Assembly: GCA_964016415.1 (NCBI GenBank)
Contig: OZ024666.1
Span: 1,035,310 to 1,099,309 of the forward strand
Direction: 5' to 3'
Length of the DNA: 64,000 nucleotides
Source: Erwinia sp.
GTDB taxonomy: Bacteria > Pseudomonadota > Gammaproteobacteria > Enterobacterales > Enterobacteriaceae
Shown piece after piece: positions 11,167 through 21,742 of this stretch (position 1 is the stretch's first letter; the number at the start of each line of letters is the position of its first letter). Below the pieces are notes generated by a model. The model searched no databases. It saw only the letters and a program-made list of their open reading frames with translations, and had not been told where the DNA came from. The position numbers and the translations under genes were made by a program.

Positions 11167-11796
11167 TTACAACTCATTCGGCCACGGGTTTATTTCGGCC
11201 AGATATCGGCTTGCGGAGAGTCTGCAAATGATAAGCACCTTATCACCTTGTTTAAATGTTTTTCCTTCTTCGGGTTCCAAAAGTAAATAATGCACTTGTC
11301 CGAATTTATCCTTAAATTTACCTTCACAAGGACGTTGAAAAGCTGCATGGTGCCCGGTGATAATCGCCATCGCCCCGATAAAATCATCCTCGGTAATCGC
11401 ACTGGTTTCATCTCCAGGCAACCAGCGACCTAATAGTTTTGCTGTGTAATGTGTACAAGCTAATGATATGAAGAAACAAACTGGTGCCAGTAACAGATTG
11501 GGAAGTGGATTTTTAAATAATGTAACGCTCATCTGTTGTAAAAAAATACCCGGCAAGCCAAAACTCCCAGCGGTCAGGCAAAGAATAATCAGAGTCGGAA
11601 CCCGACCGATATTAAGATAATGATAAAACTGGTTCATATGGCCTGACGCCATACTGTCATAATTTCCTAAATGTGAATCAATGAATCCGGAAATAAATCC
11701 ACCAAAAAAAAGCGAAATGATTTCAACGATGCCAATAAGAACCACAAGGGCAAGTGCGAAAGAATACGGTGAGTAATATTCAGGAAAAATATCCAT
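11167..11796 (-). CDS. yqiJ: YqiJ inner-membrane protein (NfeD/OB-fold-like partner of YqiK)
   Basis: A 209-residue protein with N-terminal membrane segments (about 12-35, 65-85, 95-115) and a soluble C-terminal part (about 135-209, ITGHHAAFQRPCEGKFKD to KVLIICRLSASRYL) resembling the OB-fold of NfeD-type partners of flotillins. Length and order (yqiJ then yqiK) match E. coli. The gene is intact although its partner yqiK carries two stop codons, so YqiJ may have lost its complex partner. Function is inferred from the family association only. Confidence 0.85.
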   Translation of the reverse strand: MDIFPEYYSPYSFALALVVLIGIVEIISLFFGGFISGFIDSHLGNYDSMASGHMNQFYHYLNIGRVPTLIILCLTAGSFGLPGIFLQQMSVTLFKNPLPNLLLAPVCFFISLACTHYTAKLLGRWLPGDETSAITEDDFIGAMAIITGHHAAFQRPCEGKFKDKFGQVHYLLLEPEEGKTFKQGDKVLIICRLSASRYLAEINPWPNEL

Positions 11797-12089
11797 TTAC
11801 CGTCCTTGGTTTTTGGGTGGAAAAGAGGTTTTGAATATCCGGAGAAATACTATCATGGATAAGGAATAACCAAAACAGAAACGGTGAACTAAAATCCACG
11901 AAATAAAAATGAGGCTATGCACTGTTTCTATATGGGATTATCCACTGTGCAGGTCTGTTAATTTGTTACTTTTCTACGGATTTAGTGGTGGTAGCAGATA
12001 CTTTCACGCGAATTTCAGGCGCTTTCCCTGTCACTCTGACATTGGTTGATTGCTAACAGATGGCCTGTAATCGGTTGTCCTGCTAATGA

Positions 12090-13085
12090 TCATGTCGATT
12101 CTCTGATGATCAGATGCGTGGGCAGGTAAGTATGGCCAGCATTTTTTCGTTCGAGGATGATGTGCAGCGCAGCCTGACGCCCCATTTCATGATGCGGTAA
12201 CTGAATCGTCGTCAACGGGGGCATGAAAAGGTCACCAATGCCTACCATATTATCAAAACCAACCACCGCGACATCCTGGGGAATTCTGATACCTTCAGCA
12301 AGCAGTACCTGATAAACGAGAAATGCGATACGGTCATTGCCGCAGAGGATAACATCAAACTCGGGACGGCGGTGATGAATATGGCGGCGGATAACTGAGA
12401 CAAAGCTGGTGTATTGCTCATCACCTATTGGCATGACATATTGTCTTACACTGGCAGGGTCGAGGCCCGCAGCACGCCATGCGGTTTCGAAAGCATGGCG
12501 ACGATAATGTGTTGCGACTATCTCTTCAGGCAGCCATAAGCACAAAGGTTTAAGATAACCGCGTTGAAGAATATGCTGTGTAGCTTGAAACTGTGCCTCA
12601 TGATCATTGGGCAGATAGGCCGGGATATGATTTTCAGTGCAAAAGCAGTTGGCTAACACTGTAGGGATTTTAGAAATTCGTGATGGTAAAAGAATTTTTC
12701 TTAGTCCCATCGTGGTACATATGATGGCATCCGGCCGCAGAGAGAGCACCTGACGTTCTGCGCGGGGAAAATCTGCTTTGCCAAAAATATTAATCAGGTA
12801 ACTGTTCCAGTTGTAGCTGCGTGCGGTCTGTTCTATCGCGAGCAGGATATCTACTGAATAGGGTGTAGTGGCTGTATCCTCAGCAAGTATAGCAATGGTT
12901 CTGGGGCGCGAAGCCTGATTCCTGATCTTTTGTGCTGAATGGTCGGGAACATAATTCAATTGAGTAATGGCCGCCTGGACGCGTTTTTTGGTCCGTTCGT
13001 GAACGGTCGGTGCATGATTAATCACCCGTGATACCGTCATCATTGAAACGCCAGCCAGTTTTGCCACATCCTTGATGGAAACCAT
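12090..13085 (-). CDS. LacI/GalR-family transcriptional repressor
   Basis: A 331-residue regulator. The N-terminal helix-turn-helix and hinge helix (about 3-58) read IKDVAKLAGVSMMTVSRVIN and PTVHERTKKRVQAAITQLNYVPD. A periplasmic-binding-protein-like effector domain follows (about 62-331; CGNDRIAFLVYQVLLAEGI then DVAVVGFDNM). Such proteins bind a sugar or nucleoside and release palindromic operators. No sugar operon is adjacent: upstream is AT-rich DNA and small ORFs, downstream the yqiJK pair. The effector and targets are unknown; I do not recognise a named orthologue. Confidence 0.85.
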   Translation of the reverse strand: MVSIKDVAKLAGVSMMTVSRVINHAPTVHERTKKRVQAAITQLNYVPDHSAQKIRNQASRPRTIAILAEDTATTPYSVDILLAIEQTARSYNWNSYLINIFGKADFPRAERQVLSLRPDAIICTTMGLRKILLPSRISKIPTVLANCFCTENHIPAYLPNDHEAQFQATQHILQRGYLKPLCLWLPEEIVATHYRRHAFETAWRAAGLDPASVRQYVMPIGDEQYTSFVSVIRRHIHHRRPEFDVILCGNDRIAFLVYQVLLAEGIRIPQDVAVVGFDNMVGIGDLFMPPLTTIQLPHHEMGRQAALHIILERKNAGHTYLPTHLIIREST

Positions 13086-13625
13086 ATCACCTAGCCTACT
13101 GTTTCTTCATATTGGTTTATTATGCCGTTAACGAAAAACAGACACAAATAGCGTATGCGGCGATAGGCCAAAACCTTGCAGAGATTCATGCAGGATATGG
13201 CGGCAGACTGAGTGCAGAGAAGTAGATTGCTATGCTACAATCCTGGTCTATTTATATTAAGTCATTATTTTATGCTGTCAGGTAAACTGTTTTTTTGTAA
13301 CAAAAGAGGCTCAGTACAACTGATACACTTAACAACAGACTCAGATAAGTAAGGTAACATTTCTCTAACAGGCATCAGGTTACATCACTGCAATAAGAGT
13401 AAAACAGGTTTTTTTTCGGTATGAGGTAGTTTGGTACTCACATTTTATTTATGTGTCTGTTAGCATGAAAATAAAAAAAATAGGTTAAGGCAGCATAATG
13501 TTTCATTAGAAAAATTAAATATTATTGTGGCCATTTTCATTACAACACCGCAGATGCAGGATGGTGTTTTTAAAAATTTTCACTGATATTTAACACCGGA
13601 TGTTTTTCAGTAAGTAAATGAAAAA
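13086..13625. other. AT-rich intergenic region upstream of the lacI-type gene
   Basis: About 540 bases with low GC and many A/T runs. No protein family signature on either strand. A short inverted repeat AACACC (13544-13549) / GGTGTT (13563-13568) followed by T residues could end a transcript reading rightward, for example a small RNA, but I cannot name one. The promoter of the minus-strand repressor should be near 13090-13200. Confidence 0.4.
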
Positions 13626-13766
13626 ATGAAGAAAAAATCCAGTAAAGCGATCAGGGGAGAGCCGGTTTTTTCGATGGGAGATGCGCAATTTGCCATCGCA
13701 GTACTTGCAGTAATATCCTGTGCAATTATAATCTTTGTCTTGATAATTACTCTGATGATGACGTGA
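13626..13766 (+). CDS. Small single-pass membrane protein (46 residues), unannotated type
   Basis: ORF from ATG 13626 to TGA 13764-13766. The basic, hydrophilic start MKKKSSKAIRGEPV is followed by one membrane helix (about 21-45, QFAIAVLAVISCAIII then FVLIITLMM), the layout of bacterial small membrane proteins. The ribosome site is weak. It ends 26 bases before a second small membrane ORF, suggesting a bicistronic unit. I do not recognise either family. It lies 0.35 kb upstream of clsC, where E. coli has ymdA/ymdB. Confidence 0.5.
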   Translation: MKKKSSKAIRGEPVFSMGDAQFAIAVLAVISCAIIIFVLIITLMMT

Positions 13767-13792
13767 AAACATAAACGTTTCTGGAGAAAAAC

Positions 13793-13951
13793 ATGGACAC
13801 AAGAGAAGATATGTTAGTGGCGCTGGTTGGATTATTGTCAGCATGCATGGTAAGCATTCTGATAGTCTTAGCGCTGACATGGTTCAGTGGCGAAAGGCGG
13901 GAAACCGAAATCACGCTCAACCCACAGTCCTGTTTACTGCACTACCCTTAA
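13793..13951 (+). CDS. Second small membrane protein (52 residues) of a tandem pair
   Basis: ORF from ATG 13793 to TAA 13949-13951 with a good ribosome site (CTGGAGAAAAAC, core GGAG 13783-13786). The product has a short N-terminus, a membrane helix (about 7-28, LVALVGLLSACMVSILIVLAL) and a polar tail (FSGERRETEITLNPQS). The helix and spacing resemble the preceding ORF in design but not in sequence. The well-placed ribosome site and conserved layout make it more convincing than the first ORF. Function unknown; toxin-like or membrane-complex accessory roles are speculation. Confidence 0.6.
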   Translation: MDTREDMLVALVGLLSACMVSILIVLALTWFSGERRETEITLNPQSCLLHYP

Positions 13952-14120
13952 TAATTTTACCCGTCTTTAATTGTGGTTAACAGCCACAGTTCTCAGCTCA
14001 ATAGCGGATGATGTGATAGCGCTATTCTGACCTATTGTCTCTGTGTAAAACGATAAGCTAAAGTAGATTATCCTATAAGAGTGTACTGTATTAGTGTCAT
14101 AACTGAGACAGGACACTGCG

Positions 14121-15566
14121 ATGGTGAATGAACAGAACTTTTCCAGACTGGAACAACTGGTATTTTCCATACTACAAGAGCAGGATGGCTGCAGTGGTAT
14201 CCACCTGCTTGATGAAGGCCTGAGCGCCTTTGCTGCACGATATATGAAGATCACCACAGCAGAAAAAACACTCGATGTACAATATTATATCTGGCGTAAT
14301 GACATTTCTGGCGGATTATTGTTTGAAGCTCTGTGGTCGGCGGCAAATCGTGGTGTGCAAATTCGTCTCTTGCTTGATGACAACAATACAGTAGGAATGG
14401 ATAATCGCCTGCTGGAGCTAAATGCTCATCCGGCAATTACGGTTCGATTATTCAATCCGTTCCGCTTTCGCCGCTTCCGCATTGTCAATTATCTGACTGA
14501 TTTTTCCCGACTGAATCGACGCATGCATAACAAGAGTCTCACCGCTGACCGGGCGGTGACCATTGTTGGAGGGCGCAATGTCGGCGATGAATACTTTGGT
14601 ACCGGTACCGAACCTTTATTCTACGATGTTGATGTTATGGCAGTTGGCCGGGTGGTAGCCGAAGTAACAGAGGCATTTGAACAATACTGGCAATCGGCTT
14701 CTGTGTTTCCATTGGAAACAATACTACAGGATAAAAGTTTTTCATCGGGCAGCTCAGAGGCTGGTGGGCGGGAGGAAAACTCTGCCGCTCTGGTTTACAG
14801 TTACGTCAAAAAAATAGACTCCTGTGAAATCATCAGCCAGTTGGAAAAGAGGACGTTCAAATTCATCCGGGCAAAAACCCGGTTGTTGTGTGATGATCCA
14901 CGGAAAGGATTAGGGCAGGGATGTCGCACTGCGTTGCTCTCAGAAAGGTTGAAGGAGGCGATAGGAACACCGGTCAAACAGCTTGATCTTTTCTCAGCTT
15001 ATTTCGTGCCCACCCGCACAGGCGTATCACAGCTGATTAGCCTCGCCCGTCAGGGGGTAAAAATCGATATACTGACCAATTCACTGGCAGCCAATGATGT
15101 TTCGATCGTTCATGCGGGTTATGCAAAATGGCGCAAAAAATTATTACGCCACGGTATCCGCCTCCATGAGTTAAAACCCTGGAGCGAAATGCCCGCACCC
15201 ACACATGACAGGGGTTTGACCGGGCATTCTGGATCCAGCCTGCATGCGAAAACATGAAGTGTGGATGATACACGGGTTTTTATTGGATCATTTAACTTCG
15301 ATCCGCGTTCTGCAAACCTGAATACTGAAATGGGCTTTGTTATTGAAAGTCCTGATATAGCAAAACAAATACACTGTTATTTACGAAAAACCCTACCTGA
15401 ACGTGCCTAGACATTGACTCTTGACAGGAGAGGGAAAATTAACTGGCTTAATACGTCAGCAGGTGCCAGAGAACAACCGGTGTTGCGAAATGAACCGGAT
15501 AGTCGTCTTTCTCAACGCCTGCTAGTTTTTGTGGCTTCGTGTCTTCCTGTTGAATGGTTATTGTAG
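14121..15566 (+). pseudogene. clsC: clsC cardiolipin synthase C with two in-frame stops
   Basis: Phospholipase D-superfamily enzyme that in E. coli makes cardiolipin from phosphatidylglycerol and phosphatidylethanolamine, best with its neighbour YmdB. The frame from ATG 14121 to TAG 15564-15566 is 482 codons and matches E. coli ClsC from DVQYYIWRND to the end LPVEWLL. The first HKD site is intact (HNKSLTADRAVTIVGGRN). In the second, SSLHAKT is followed directly by TGA (15255-15257) before SVDDTRVFIGSFNFDPRS; a second stop, TAG, replaces the Trp expected after ERA (15408-15410). Loss of the second HKD half should abolish activity. The start is supported by AGGACA upstream. ymdB is absent here. 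Confidence 0.92.
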
Positions 15567-16700
15567 TTAGCCGTGTTTCTCCTGCTTTTTCCCGGAGAAG
15601 AGGAAGCGCAGTAGTGGAATGCGTAAGTGAATCTCGTAAAGCACGAATGAACAACCAAAAATCAGGATAAGTCCGGAGAAAAAACCAATCGTATCATTGT
15701 GGATCAGTGGCATGATGAATATCCCAAACAGCAGAGTTAAGGGATGGTGTACCAGATAGATGAATAAAGACGCATTAACCAGATAGCTGACTCGAGGGGA
15801 GTGGCTGTTCAGCAACCGGTAACCTAGAGAAAAGACAATGTTGACCATCCACAATCCCATGAGCATCGAGATAACAGTATCGATTTCATACAACCAGCCA
15901 TTACCTTTATTCCATGCAAGGTTAGCGATATAAGCAAGGTAGGCCGCAATTGCGCCGATGAAAGGACCGGGCTGCGGACGAACAAAAAGTGCTTTTATTG
16001 CGGGGTATTGCCAGGCCAGTGCGCCGAGAATAAAAAACGGCAAATAAAACAGAGATTGCATCACAATGTAATTGAACAGGGCATTGCCTAACAATGCCGG
16101 AGCAACAGACAGAATGATACGGCGTACTCCTCCCCACAGGATGCCACATCCCAAAAAAATCATTGTCAGATGTTGCCAGTTAAGATCTGATAAATCTGTT
16201 TTTATTTTTTGCTGCTGGCGCAGAAATTTGAATAAGACGAGGCCCGAAAGAGTCAGTATCAACAAAACCAACAGGAACCATAAGTGGGAAATGAGATCCC
16301 AGCATAACGCATTAAATTTCTGATAAAATGAAAACGTTTCCCAATTGCCGACTTTTGTGGTCCACTCCTTGATAAGAAAGAATTGTGGTAGTGTTAACAA
16401 AGGGTTAGCGGATAGCATAGGAATCCCCACCCGCGTCATTCTCACCGCTATCCAGCGTCTGGTTTGATAGCGTAAATAGAGCATATAGGAAAAATAACCG
16501 GAAATAACAAAAAACACCTGCATCCGAAAAGAATGAATAAAATCGTTCAACAAGGTCAGCCATAACGAGGGATCCGTACTATTGACCGTCCAGGTTTGTG
16601 TTGAATAGATTAATGAGAGGTGGAAAGGTATGCCCAGCAACATCAGATAAGCTCTGATGGAATCGAGGAAATATTCTCGTTGTAAAGAAGGATTACTCAT
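15567..16700 (-). CDS. opgC: OpgC osmoregulated periplasmic glucan succinyltransferase
   Basis: Inner-membrane acyltransferase-3 family protein (377 residues; E. coli 385) that adds succinyl groups to osmoregulated periplasmic glucans. The N-terminus REYFLDSIRAYLMLLGIPFHLSLIY shows the family's first helix with the conserved His; about ten hydrophobic segments follow. It is convergent with clsC with no bases between the two stop codons, and divergent from opgGH, the same arrangement as in E. coli. No lesion is seen. Confidence 0.93.
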   Translation of the reverse strand: MSNPSLQREYFLDSIRAYLMLLGIPFHLSLIYSTQTWTVNSTDPSLWLTLLNDFIHSFRMQVFFVISGYFSYMLYLRYQTRRWIAVRMTRVGIPMLSANPLLTLPQFFLIKEWTTKVGNWETFSFYQKFNALCWDLISHLWFLLVLLILTLSGLVLFKFLRQQQKIKTDLSDLNWQHLTMIFLGCGILWGGVRRIILSVAPALLGNALFNYIVMQSLFYLPFFILGALAWQYPAIKALFVRPQPGPFIGAIAAYLAYIANLAWNKGNGWLYEIDTVISMLMGLWMVNIVFSLGYRLLNSHSPRVSYLVNASLFIYLVHHPLTLLFGIFIMPLIHNDTIGFFSGLILIFGCSFVLYEIHLRIPLLRFLFSGKKQEKHG

Positions 16701-16931
16701 AATTATCCATAATTCAAAGTGTTACCATTTTCCGGCCATCTCAGGAGTCCGGGTTGCTTGCTAAAATCGAGGTCGATTCCTCTATATTAGCAGGGAAGAC
16801 AGGGGCTGCAGAACTTTTGCATCAGGCGAAGCATATGCTACCCGGTAAACAATCTTGCTACCATATCTGTCAGAAAGCGATATGATCCATTAATATATTA
16901 TTAATTGAGTGAAGTGCCCGTAGGGGGAGAT

Positions 16932-18500
16932 GTGCTGAGTAAAATGAAAAACAGGCCACAACGGATGAGATTATGCGGTATTGGTGCAGTTCTGACACTG
17001 ACGTTGCATACCGGAGCAGTATGGGCATTCAACATTGATGATGTTGCGAAGCAAGCTAAAGATCTTGCCAGCCGAGGTTTTGAAGCGCCAAAAAGCAATC
17101 TGCCTTCTCAGTTACGTGATATGAAATATGCTGATTATCAACAGATCCAGTTCAATCATGATATAGCGTGGTGGGGTAAGTTAAAAACACCTTTCAAATT
17201 AGAGTTTTACCATCAGGGTATGTATTTCGCCACCCCGGTAAAAATCAATGAAGTTACCGCCACCAGTGTTCGTGAGATCACTTACTCATCTTCCTATTTC
17301 AATTTCGGTTCACTCAAAGAGGATCCTGAGGCGCTGAGTAATCTTGGATTTGCTGGTTTCAAAGTTCTTTTCCCGTTGAATAATAAACAGAAAAAAGATG
17401 ATGAGATCGCCAGTTTTCTTGGTGCCAGTTACTTTCGTGTGATTGGAGCCGGGCAGGTTTACGGGTTGTCTGCGCGGGGATTGGCTATCGATACCGCCCT
17501 TCCTTCAGGTGAGGAATTCCCGCGTTTTCGTGAATACTGGATAGAGCGACCAAAACCGGCTGACAAACATCTGGTGATTTATGCTCTGCTGGATTCACCG
17601 CGTGCTACCGGTGCCTATCGTTTCTTTGTCACGCCGGGTAAAGAGAGTGTTGTGGATGTGCAGTCGAAAATTTATCTGCGTGACAAGGTTGGTAAACTCG
17701 GAATTGCACCGTTGACCAGTATGTTCTTGTTTGGTCCTCATCAACCATCACCGACAGTAAATTACCGGCCCAGATTACATGACTCCAATGGGCTGTCGAT
17801 TCATGCCGGAAATGGCGAATGGATATGGAGGCCATTGAATAACCCTAAACATCTCGCCGTCAGTACTTTTACGGTTGAGAACCCCAAAGGGTTTGGTTTA
17901 CTGCAACGTAACCGTGAGTTTGACCAGTATCAGGATCTTGATGACCGCTATGATCTGCGTCCCAGTGGCTGGGTAGAGCCTCAGGGAGACTGGGGGAAAG
18001 GGCGTGTTGAGCTTGTCGAAATACCGACGGCTGATGAGACAAACGACAATATCGTTGCCTTCTGGACACCAGAAAAAAAACCCGATCCAGGTCAGGAGCT
18101 GAGCATAAATTACCGTTTACGCTTCACGCGTGACGAAGAGAAGCTACATACTCCGGATATCGCTTTTGTGAAAGATACTCTCAGGTCGACAGGGGATGTG
18201 AAACAATCGAACTTGATTCGCCAGCCCGATGGCTCTATTGCTTTCATCGTCGATTTTACCGGGGCAGAGATGAGTCAGTTGCCTGCAGATACCGAAGTTT
18301 CGCCTCAGGTCAGCCTTGGTAACAATGGTGAACTGGTCGAGAAAAGTGTTCGTTATAATCCGGTCACAAAAGGATGGCGCTTAATACTACGACTTCGGGT
18401 GAAAGATAATAAGCAGCCTACAGAAATGCGTGCGGCACTGCAAAATGGTGACAAAACGCTGACCGAAACCTGGAGCTATCAGTTACCTGCCAATGAATAA
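16932..18500 (+). CDS. opgG: OpgG periplasmic glucan biosynthesis protein
   Basis: Periplasmic protein required for building osmoregulated periplasmic glucans, thought to act on the beta-1,6 branches of the chain made by OpgH. A signal peptide ([21 protein letters not shown]) precedes the mature start [14 protein letters not shown]. Conserved blocks include SDM-like [16 protein letters not shown] and [20 protein letters not shown]. The GTG at 16932 is preceded by GGGGGAG (16923-16929) at short spacing; ATG 16944 is an alternative, and GTG 16905 would start before the ribosome site. Length is about 522 (E. coli 511). The stop overlaps the opgH start by 8 bases, so the genes are coupled. Confidence 0.95.
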   Translation: MLSKMKNRPQRMRLCGIGAVLTLTLHTGAVWAFNIDDVAKQAKDLASRGFEAPKSNLPSQLRDMKYADYQQIQFNHDIAWWGKLKTPFKLEFYHQGMYFATPVKINEVTATSVREITYSSSYFNFGSLKEDPEALSNLGFAGFKVLFPLNNKQKKDDEIASFLGASYFRVIGAGQVYGLSARGLAIDTALPSGEEFPRFREYWIERPKPADKHLVIYALLDSPRATGAYRFFVTPGKESVVDVQSKIYLRDKVGKLGIAPLTSMFLFGPHQPSPTVNYRPRLHDSNGLSIHAGNGEWIWRPLNNPKHLAVSTFTVENPKGFGLLQRNREFDQYQDLDDRYDLRPSGWVEPQGDWGKGRVELVEIPTADETNDNIVAFWTPEKKPDPGQELSINYRLRFTRDEEKLHTPDIAFVKDTLRSTGDVKQSNLIRQPDGSIAFIVDFTGAEMSQLPADTEVSPQVSLGNNGELVEKSVRYNPVTKGWRLILRLRVKDNKQPTEMRAALQNGDKTLTETWSYQLPANE

Positions 18501-21054
18501 TATGACGACAATTGCTGACGATTATATCCGTGAGTTACCTATGACGGATGAACAAAGATCATTACTGCAGGATGCATTGCCCGCTCAGGATGAGATTGCA
18601 ATAGGTGATATTCATCGTGTACTGGCGGATAATGTTCCGCCAGGCGATACCGATGATGAATTACCACAGGACTCGGTTAAAGCCCGTCTTAAACTCGGTT
18701 GGCCCGAGGCCCTGTGTAAAAATGATGAGCAACTAGGCGAAGACGCACTGGGAAGAACCATCCTTAAAGCGATGCCTCCTCACCAGCGCTCTTCTATGTA
18801 TCCTGATGCCTGGCAAACCAATCCACTTACGCGGGGATGGAACGCATTACGAGGACGAACTCCACTGCCCAAGCATGCGCGATCAGAAAAGAAACAGCAG
18901 GAAGAGAAGTGGCGTTACGTCGGCACACTGCGACGCTACATTTTGCTATTTTTGACGCTGGCGCAGACCATCATTGCCACCTGGTATATGAAAACGATTC
19001 TCCCTTACCAGGGGTGGGCATTAATAGAACCACTGGATCTGTTCAATCAAAACTGGCAGCAGGCATTGCTGCTACTGCTGCCTTATGTATTACAGACAGG
19101 CATTTTATTTCTGTTTGCCGTGTTATTTTGTTGGGTTTCCGCAGGTTTTTGGACTGCACTGATGGGCTTTCTGCAACTGCTTATCGGCAAGGATAAATAC
19201 AGTATTTCGTACGGCACTACCGGCAGTGAACCGATTAATCCACAACATCGCACCGCACTGATTATGCCAATTTGCAACGAAGATGTTGAACGAGTGTTTG
19301 CCGGATTACGGGCAACCTGGGAGTCGGTATTACGTACCGGAGAACAGGAACATTTCGATGTTTATATCCTCAGTGACAGTTATAACCCGGATACCGTCAT
19401 CGCTGAACAGAAAGCATGGATGGAGTTGATTCGTGATGTCGGTGGTGAGGGGCGCATTTTTTATCGCCGCCGCCGCCGTCGGGTAAAACGTAAGAGCGGA
19501 AACATTGATGATTTCTGTCGTCGTTGGGGGAGCCAGTACAGTTATATGGTGGTGCTGGATGCTGACAGTGTAATGAGTGGTTCCTGTCTCACCGGACTGG
19601 TGAGAATGATGGAAGCGAACCCAAGTGCCGGGATTATCCAATCATCACCTAAAGCGTCAGGAATGGATACACTCTATGCACGCTGCCAGCAATTTGCTAC
19701 ACGGGTTTATGGTCCTCTGTTTACCGCCGGACTCCATTTCTGGCAATTAGGTGAGTCTCACTACTGGGGGCATAATGCGATCATCCGCGTGAAACCCTTC
19801 ATTGAACATTGTGCTTTGGCCCCGTTGCCGGGAGCAGGCTCTTTTGCTGGCTCTATACTGTCACATGATTTTGTTGAAGCAGCTTTGATGCGGCGTGCTG
19901 GCTGGGGAGTGTGGATAGCCTATGACCTTCCAGGTTCCTATGAAGAGTTACCTCCTAATTTACTGGATGAACTGAAACGTGACAGACGCTGGTGTCACGG
20001 TAATTTGATGAACTTCCGTCTGTTTTTAGTTAAAGGTATGCATCCCGTTCACCGGGCAGTGTTTCTTACCGGGGTAATGTCGTATCTTTCTGCACCACTC
20101 TGGTTTATGTTCCTGGCTCTGTCTACGGCATTGCAGGTGGTCCATAAAACAGTCGAACCGCAATATTTTTTGCAGCCGCGACAACTTTATCCGGTCTGGC
20201 CACAGTGGCGTCCTGAGTTGGCGATAGCGCTCTTCTCGACGACTCTGGTGCTGCTGTTTTTACCTAAGTTGCTTAGTGTGGTACTGATTTGGTGTAAAGG
20301 GGCGAAGCCTTATGGCGGGGCAGTGCGCGTTTTCGCATCACTCTGTCTGGAAATGCTCTTTTCTGTGCTTCTTGCACCGGTGAGAATGCTATTCCATACC
20401 GTCTTCGTCGTCAGTGCATTTCTTGGCTGGGAAGTTGTCTGGAATTCACCGCAACGTGATGATGATGCAACTTCATGGCAAGAGGCATTCAGGCGGCATG
20501 GATCACAAATGCTACTTGGCCTTGTCTGGGCGTTGGGTATGGGGGCTCTGGATCTTCATTTTCTCTGGTGGTTATCACCGATCGTTTTTTCGTTGATACT
20601 GTCACCTTTCGTCTCGGTATTTTCCAGTCGTGCCTCGTTAGGGCTGGCATCTAAGAAGAGAAAGCTGTTTTTGATCCCTGAAGAGTATTCACCGCCTCAG
20701 GAGTTATCCGATACAGATGAGTATCTGCAACTCAACAGGGAGCGTGCGCTGAAGGATGGCTTTATGCATGCGCTTTACCATCCTTGTTTCAATGCGCTGG
20801 CGAGTGGGATGGCTACATCGCGTCACCTGCACAGTGAAGTTGTAGAGTATGCCCGCGAGCGACGGATTGAGCAGGCGCTGAGCGAATCTCCTGATAAACT
20901 GGACCGTGATCATCGTCTGGCACTGATCAGTGATCCTGAAATTTTGTCGTCACTGCACTACCGTCTCTGGCAACAAAGAGACAAATACCGTGACTGGTAC
21001 GCTCGCTATCAGGCTTTAACGCTTAATCCGATGGCCGTAAGGACATCAAAGTAA
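18493..21054 (+). CDS. opgH: OpgH glucan glucosyltransferase
   Basis: An 853-residue inner-membrane family 2 glycosyltransferase that polymerises the beta-1,2 glucan backbone from UDP-glucose and in E. coli also restrains FtsZ when UDP-glucose is plentiful. The cytoplasmic catalytic part shows [10 protein letters not shown], the DAD-type metal site in VVLDADSV, the acceptor-site [15 protein letters not shown] and the [10 protein letters not shown] signature. Membrane helices lie about 140-215 and 515-700. The N-terminal 120 residues diverge from E. coli, as is usual. ATG 18493 overlaps opgG; an inner ATG at 18502 is also possible. The terminator follows at 21066. Confidence 0.96.
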   Translation: MNNMTTIADDYIRELPMTDEQRSLLQDALPAQDEIAIGDIHRVLADNVPPGDTDDELPQDSVKARLKLGWPEALCKNDEQLGEDALGRTILKAMPPHQRSSMYPDAWQTNPLTRGWNALRGRTPLPKHARSEKKQQEEKWRYVGTLRRYILLFLTLAQTIIATWYMKTILPYQGWALIEPLDLFNQNWQQALLLLLPYVLQTGILFLFAVLFCWVSAGFWTALMGFLQLLIGKDKYSISYGTTGSEPINPQHRTALIMPICNEDVERVFAGLRATWESVLRTGEQEHFDVYILSDSYNPDTVIAEQKAWMELIRDVGGEGRIFYRRRRRRVKRKSGNIDDFCRRWGSQYSYMVVLDADSVMSGSCLTGLVRMMEANPSAGIIQSSPKASGMDTLYARCQQFATRVYGPLFTAGLHFWQLGESHYWGHNAIIRVKPFIEHCALAPLPGAGSFAGSILSHDFVEAALMRRAGWGVWIAYDLPGSYEELPPNLLDELKRDRRWCHGNLMNFRLFLVKGMHPVHRAVFLTGVMSYLSAPLWFMFLALSTALQVVHKTVEPQYFLQPRQLYPVWPQWRPELAIALFSTTLVLLFLPKLLSVVLIWCKGAKPYGGAVRVFASLCLEMLFSVLLAPVRMLFHTVFVVSAFLGWEVVWNSPQRDDDATSWQEAFRRHGSQMLLGLVWALGMGALDLHFLWWLSPIVFSLILSPFVSVFSSRASLGLASKKRKLFLIPEEYSPPQELSDTDEYLQLNRERALKDGFMHALYHPCFNALASGMATSRHLHSEVVEYARERRIEQALSESPDKLDRDHRLALISDPEILSSLHYRLWQQRDKYRDWYARYQALTLNPMAVRTSK

Positions 21055-21065
21055 ACACTGTATGA

Positions 21066-21090
21066 GCCGGGTTAATTACCCGGCTTTTTT
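21066..21090 (+). terminator. Terminator of opgGH
   Basis: GCCGGGT-TAATT-ACCCGGC perfect 7-bp stem followed by T6, about 12 bases after the opgH stop. Confidence 0.92.
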
Positions 21091-21150
21091 ATTACGGAGT
21101 GATAAAAACAGGGCAGGCGCACAGAGAGAAAGAAACAGAGCTGACGAGAG

Positions 21151-21549
21151 TTAAGCCCAGCGGTCTGTATCGCTGTTATCATCTTCCCACTCAGCATCCG
21201 CTGCAGCGCCTTCTTCAGTATCTGAAGGGGGTTCAAGTTGAAACTCGCCTTCATCCCATTCATGCAGCGTATTTTCTGACATCCACTCCTGACGGATTTC
21301 GATTTCATCGAAATCGTCATCAAAAATGGCCTGTGCGGCCTCACCACTGCGGAAAGAGAGACATTCACCTTCTTCACCTTCATCGGTAAAAAACTCAGCC
21401 TGCCACATGGTATCACCATCCTGCATGACATATTTCTGAAGATTAAACTGGTTTACAACTGCGCCTTCTTCCTCAGCATCCGGATGGGCTGAAAGATACT
21501 CTTCCCGGGCGGCATCAATTGCCTCTTCCAGAGTGGCGTACATTGACAT
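21151..21549 (-). CDS. msyB: MsyB acidic protein
   Basis: A 132-residue, strongly acidic cytoplasmic protein. In E. coli, extra copies of msyB suppress secY and secA temperature-sensitive mutants; the mechanism is unclear. MYATLEEAIDAAREEYL, QKYVMQDGDTMWQAEFF and NTLHEWDEGEFQLEPPSDTE match the family. A GGAGATCG-type ribosome site precedes ATG 21549. The tail beyond EEGAAADAEW is longer than in E. coli. It converges on opgH as in E. coli; the intervening yceK gene is missing. Confidence 0.92.
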   Translation of the reverse strand: MSMYATLEEAIDAAREEYLSAHPDAEEEGAVVNQFNLQKYVMQDGDTMWQAEFFTDEGEEGECLSFRSGEAAQAIFDDDFDEIEIRQEWMSENTLHEWDEGEFQLEPPSDTEEGAAADAEWEDDNSDTDRWA

Positions 21550-21742
21550 AGCGATCTCCTGTTACGAAAAAGATGAAACAAGCATAGCCTGGAAATAAAT
21601 AACATAACAAATCCGTGCTGAACTGCGTATCGCTTTGTTGTTAGCTGATTCTCACTATCGCCAATAGGGCATCGGTATAGTTAAATCTGCTGTTATTTTT
21701 ATCTATACTCGTTCCAGCGTATGATGTTATACCCCGATGATA

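Noticed and set aside
13086-13625. A named small RNA in the AT-rich gap
   Set aside because: A weak hairpin with T residues is present, but the sequence does not match any small RNA I know, and no promoter was clear.
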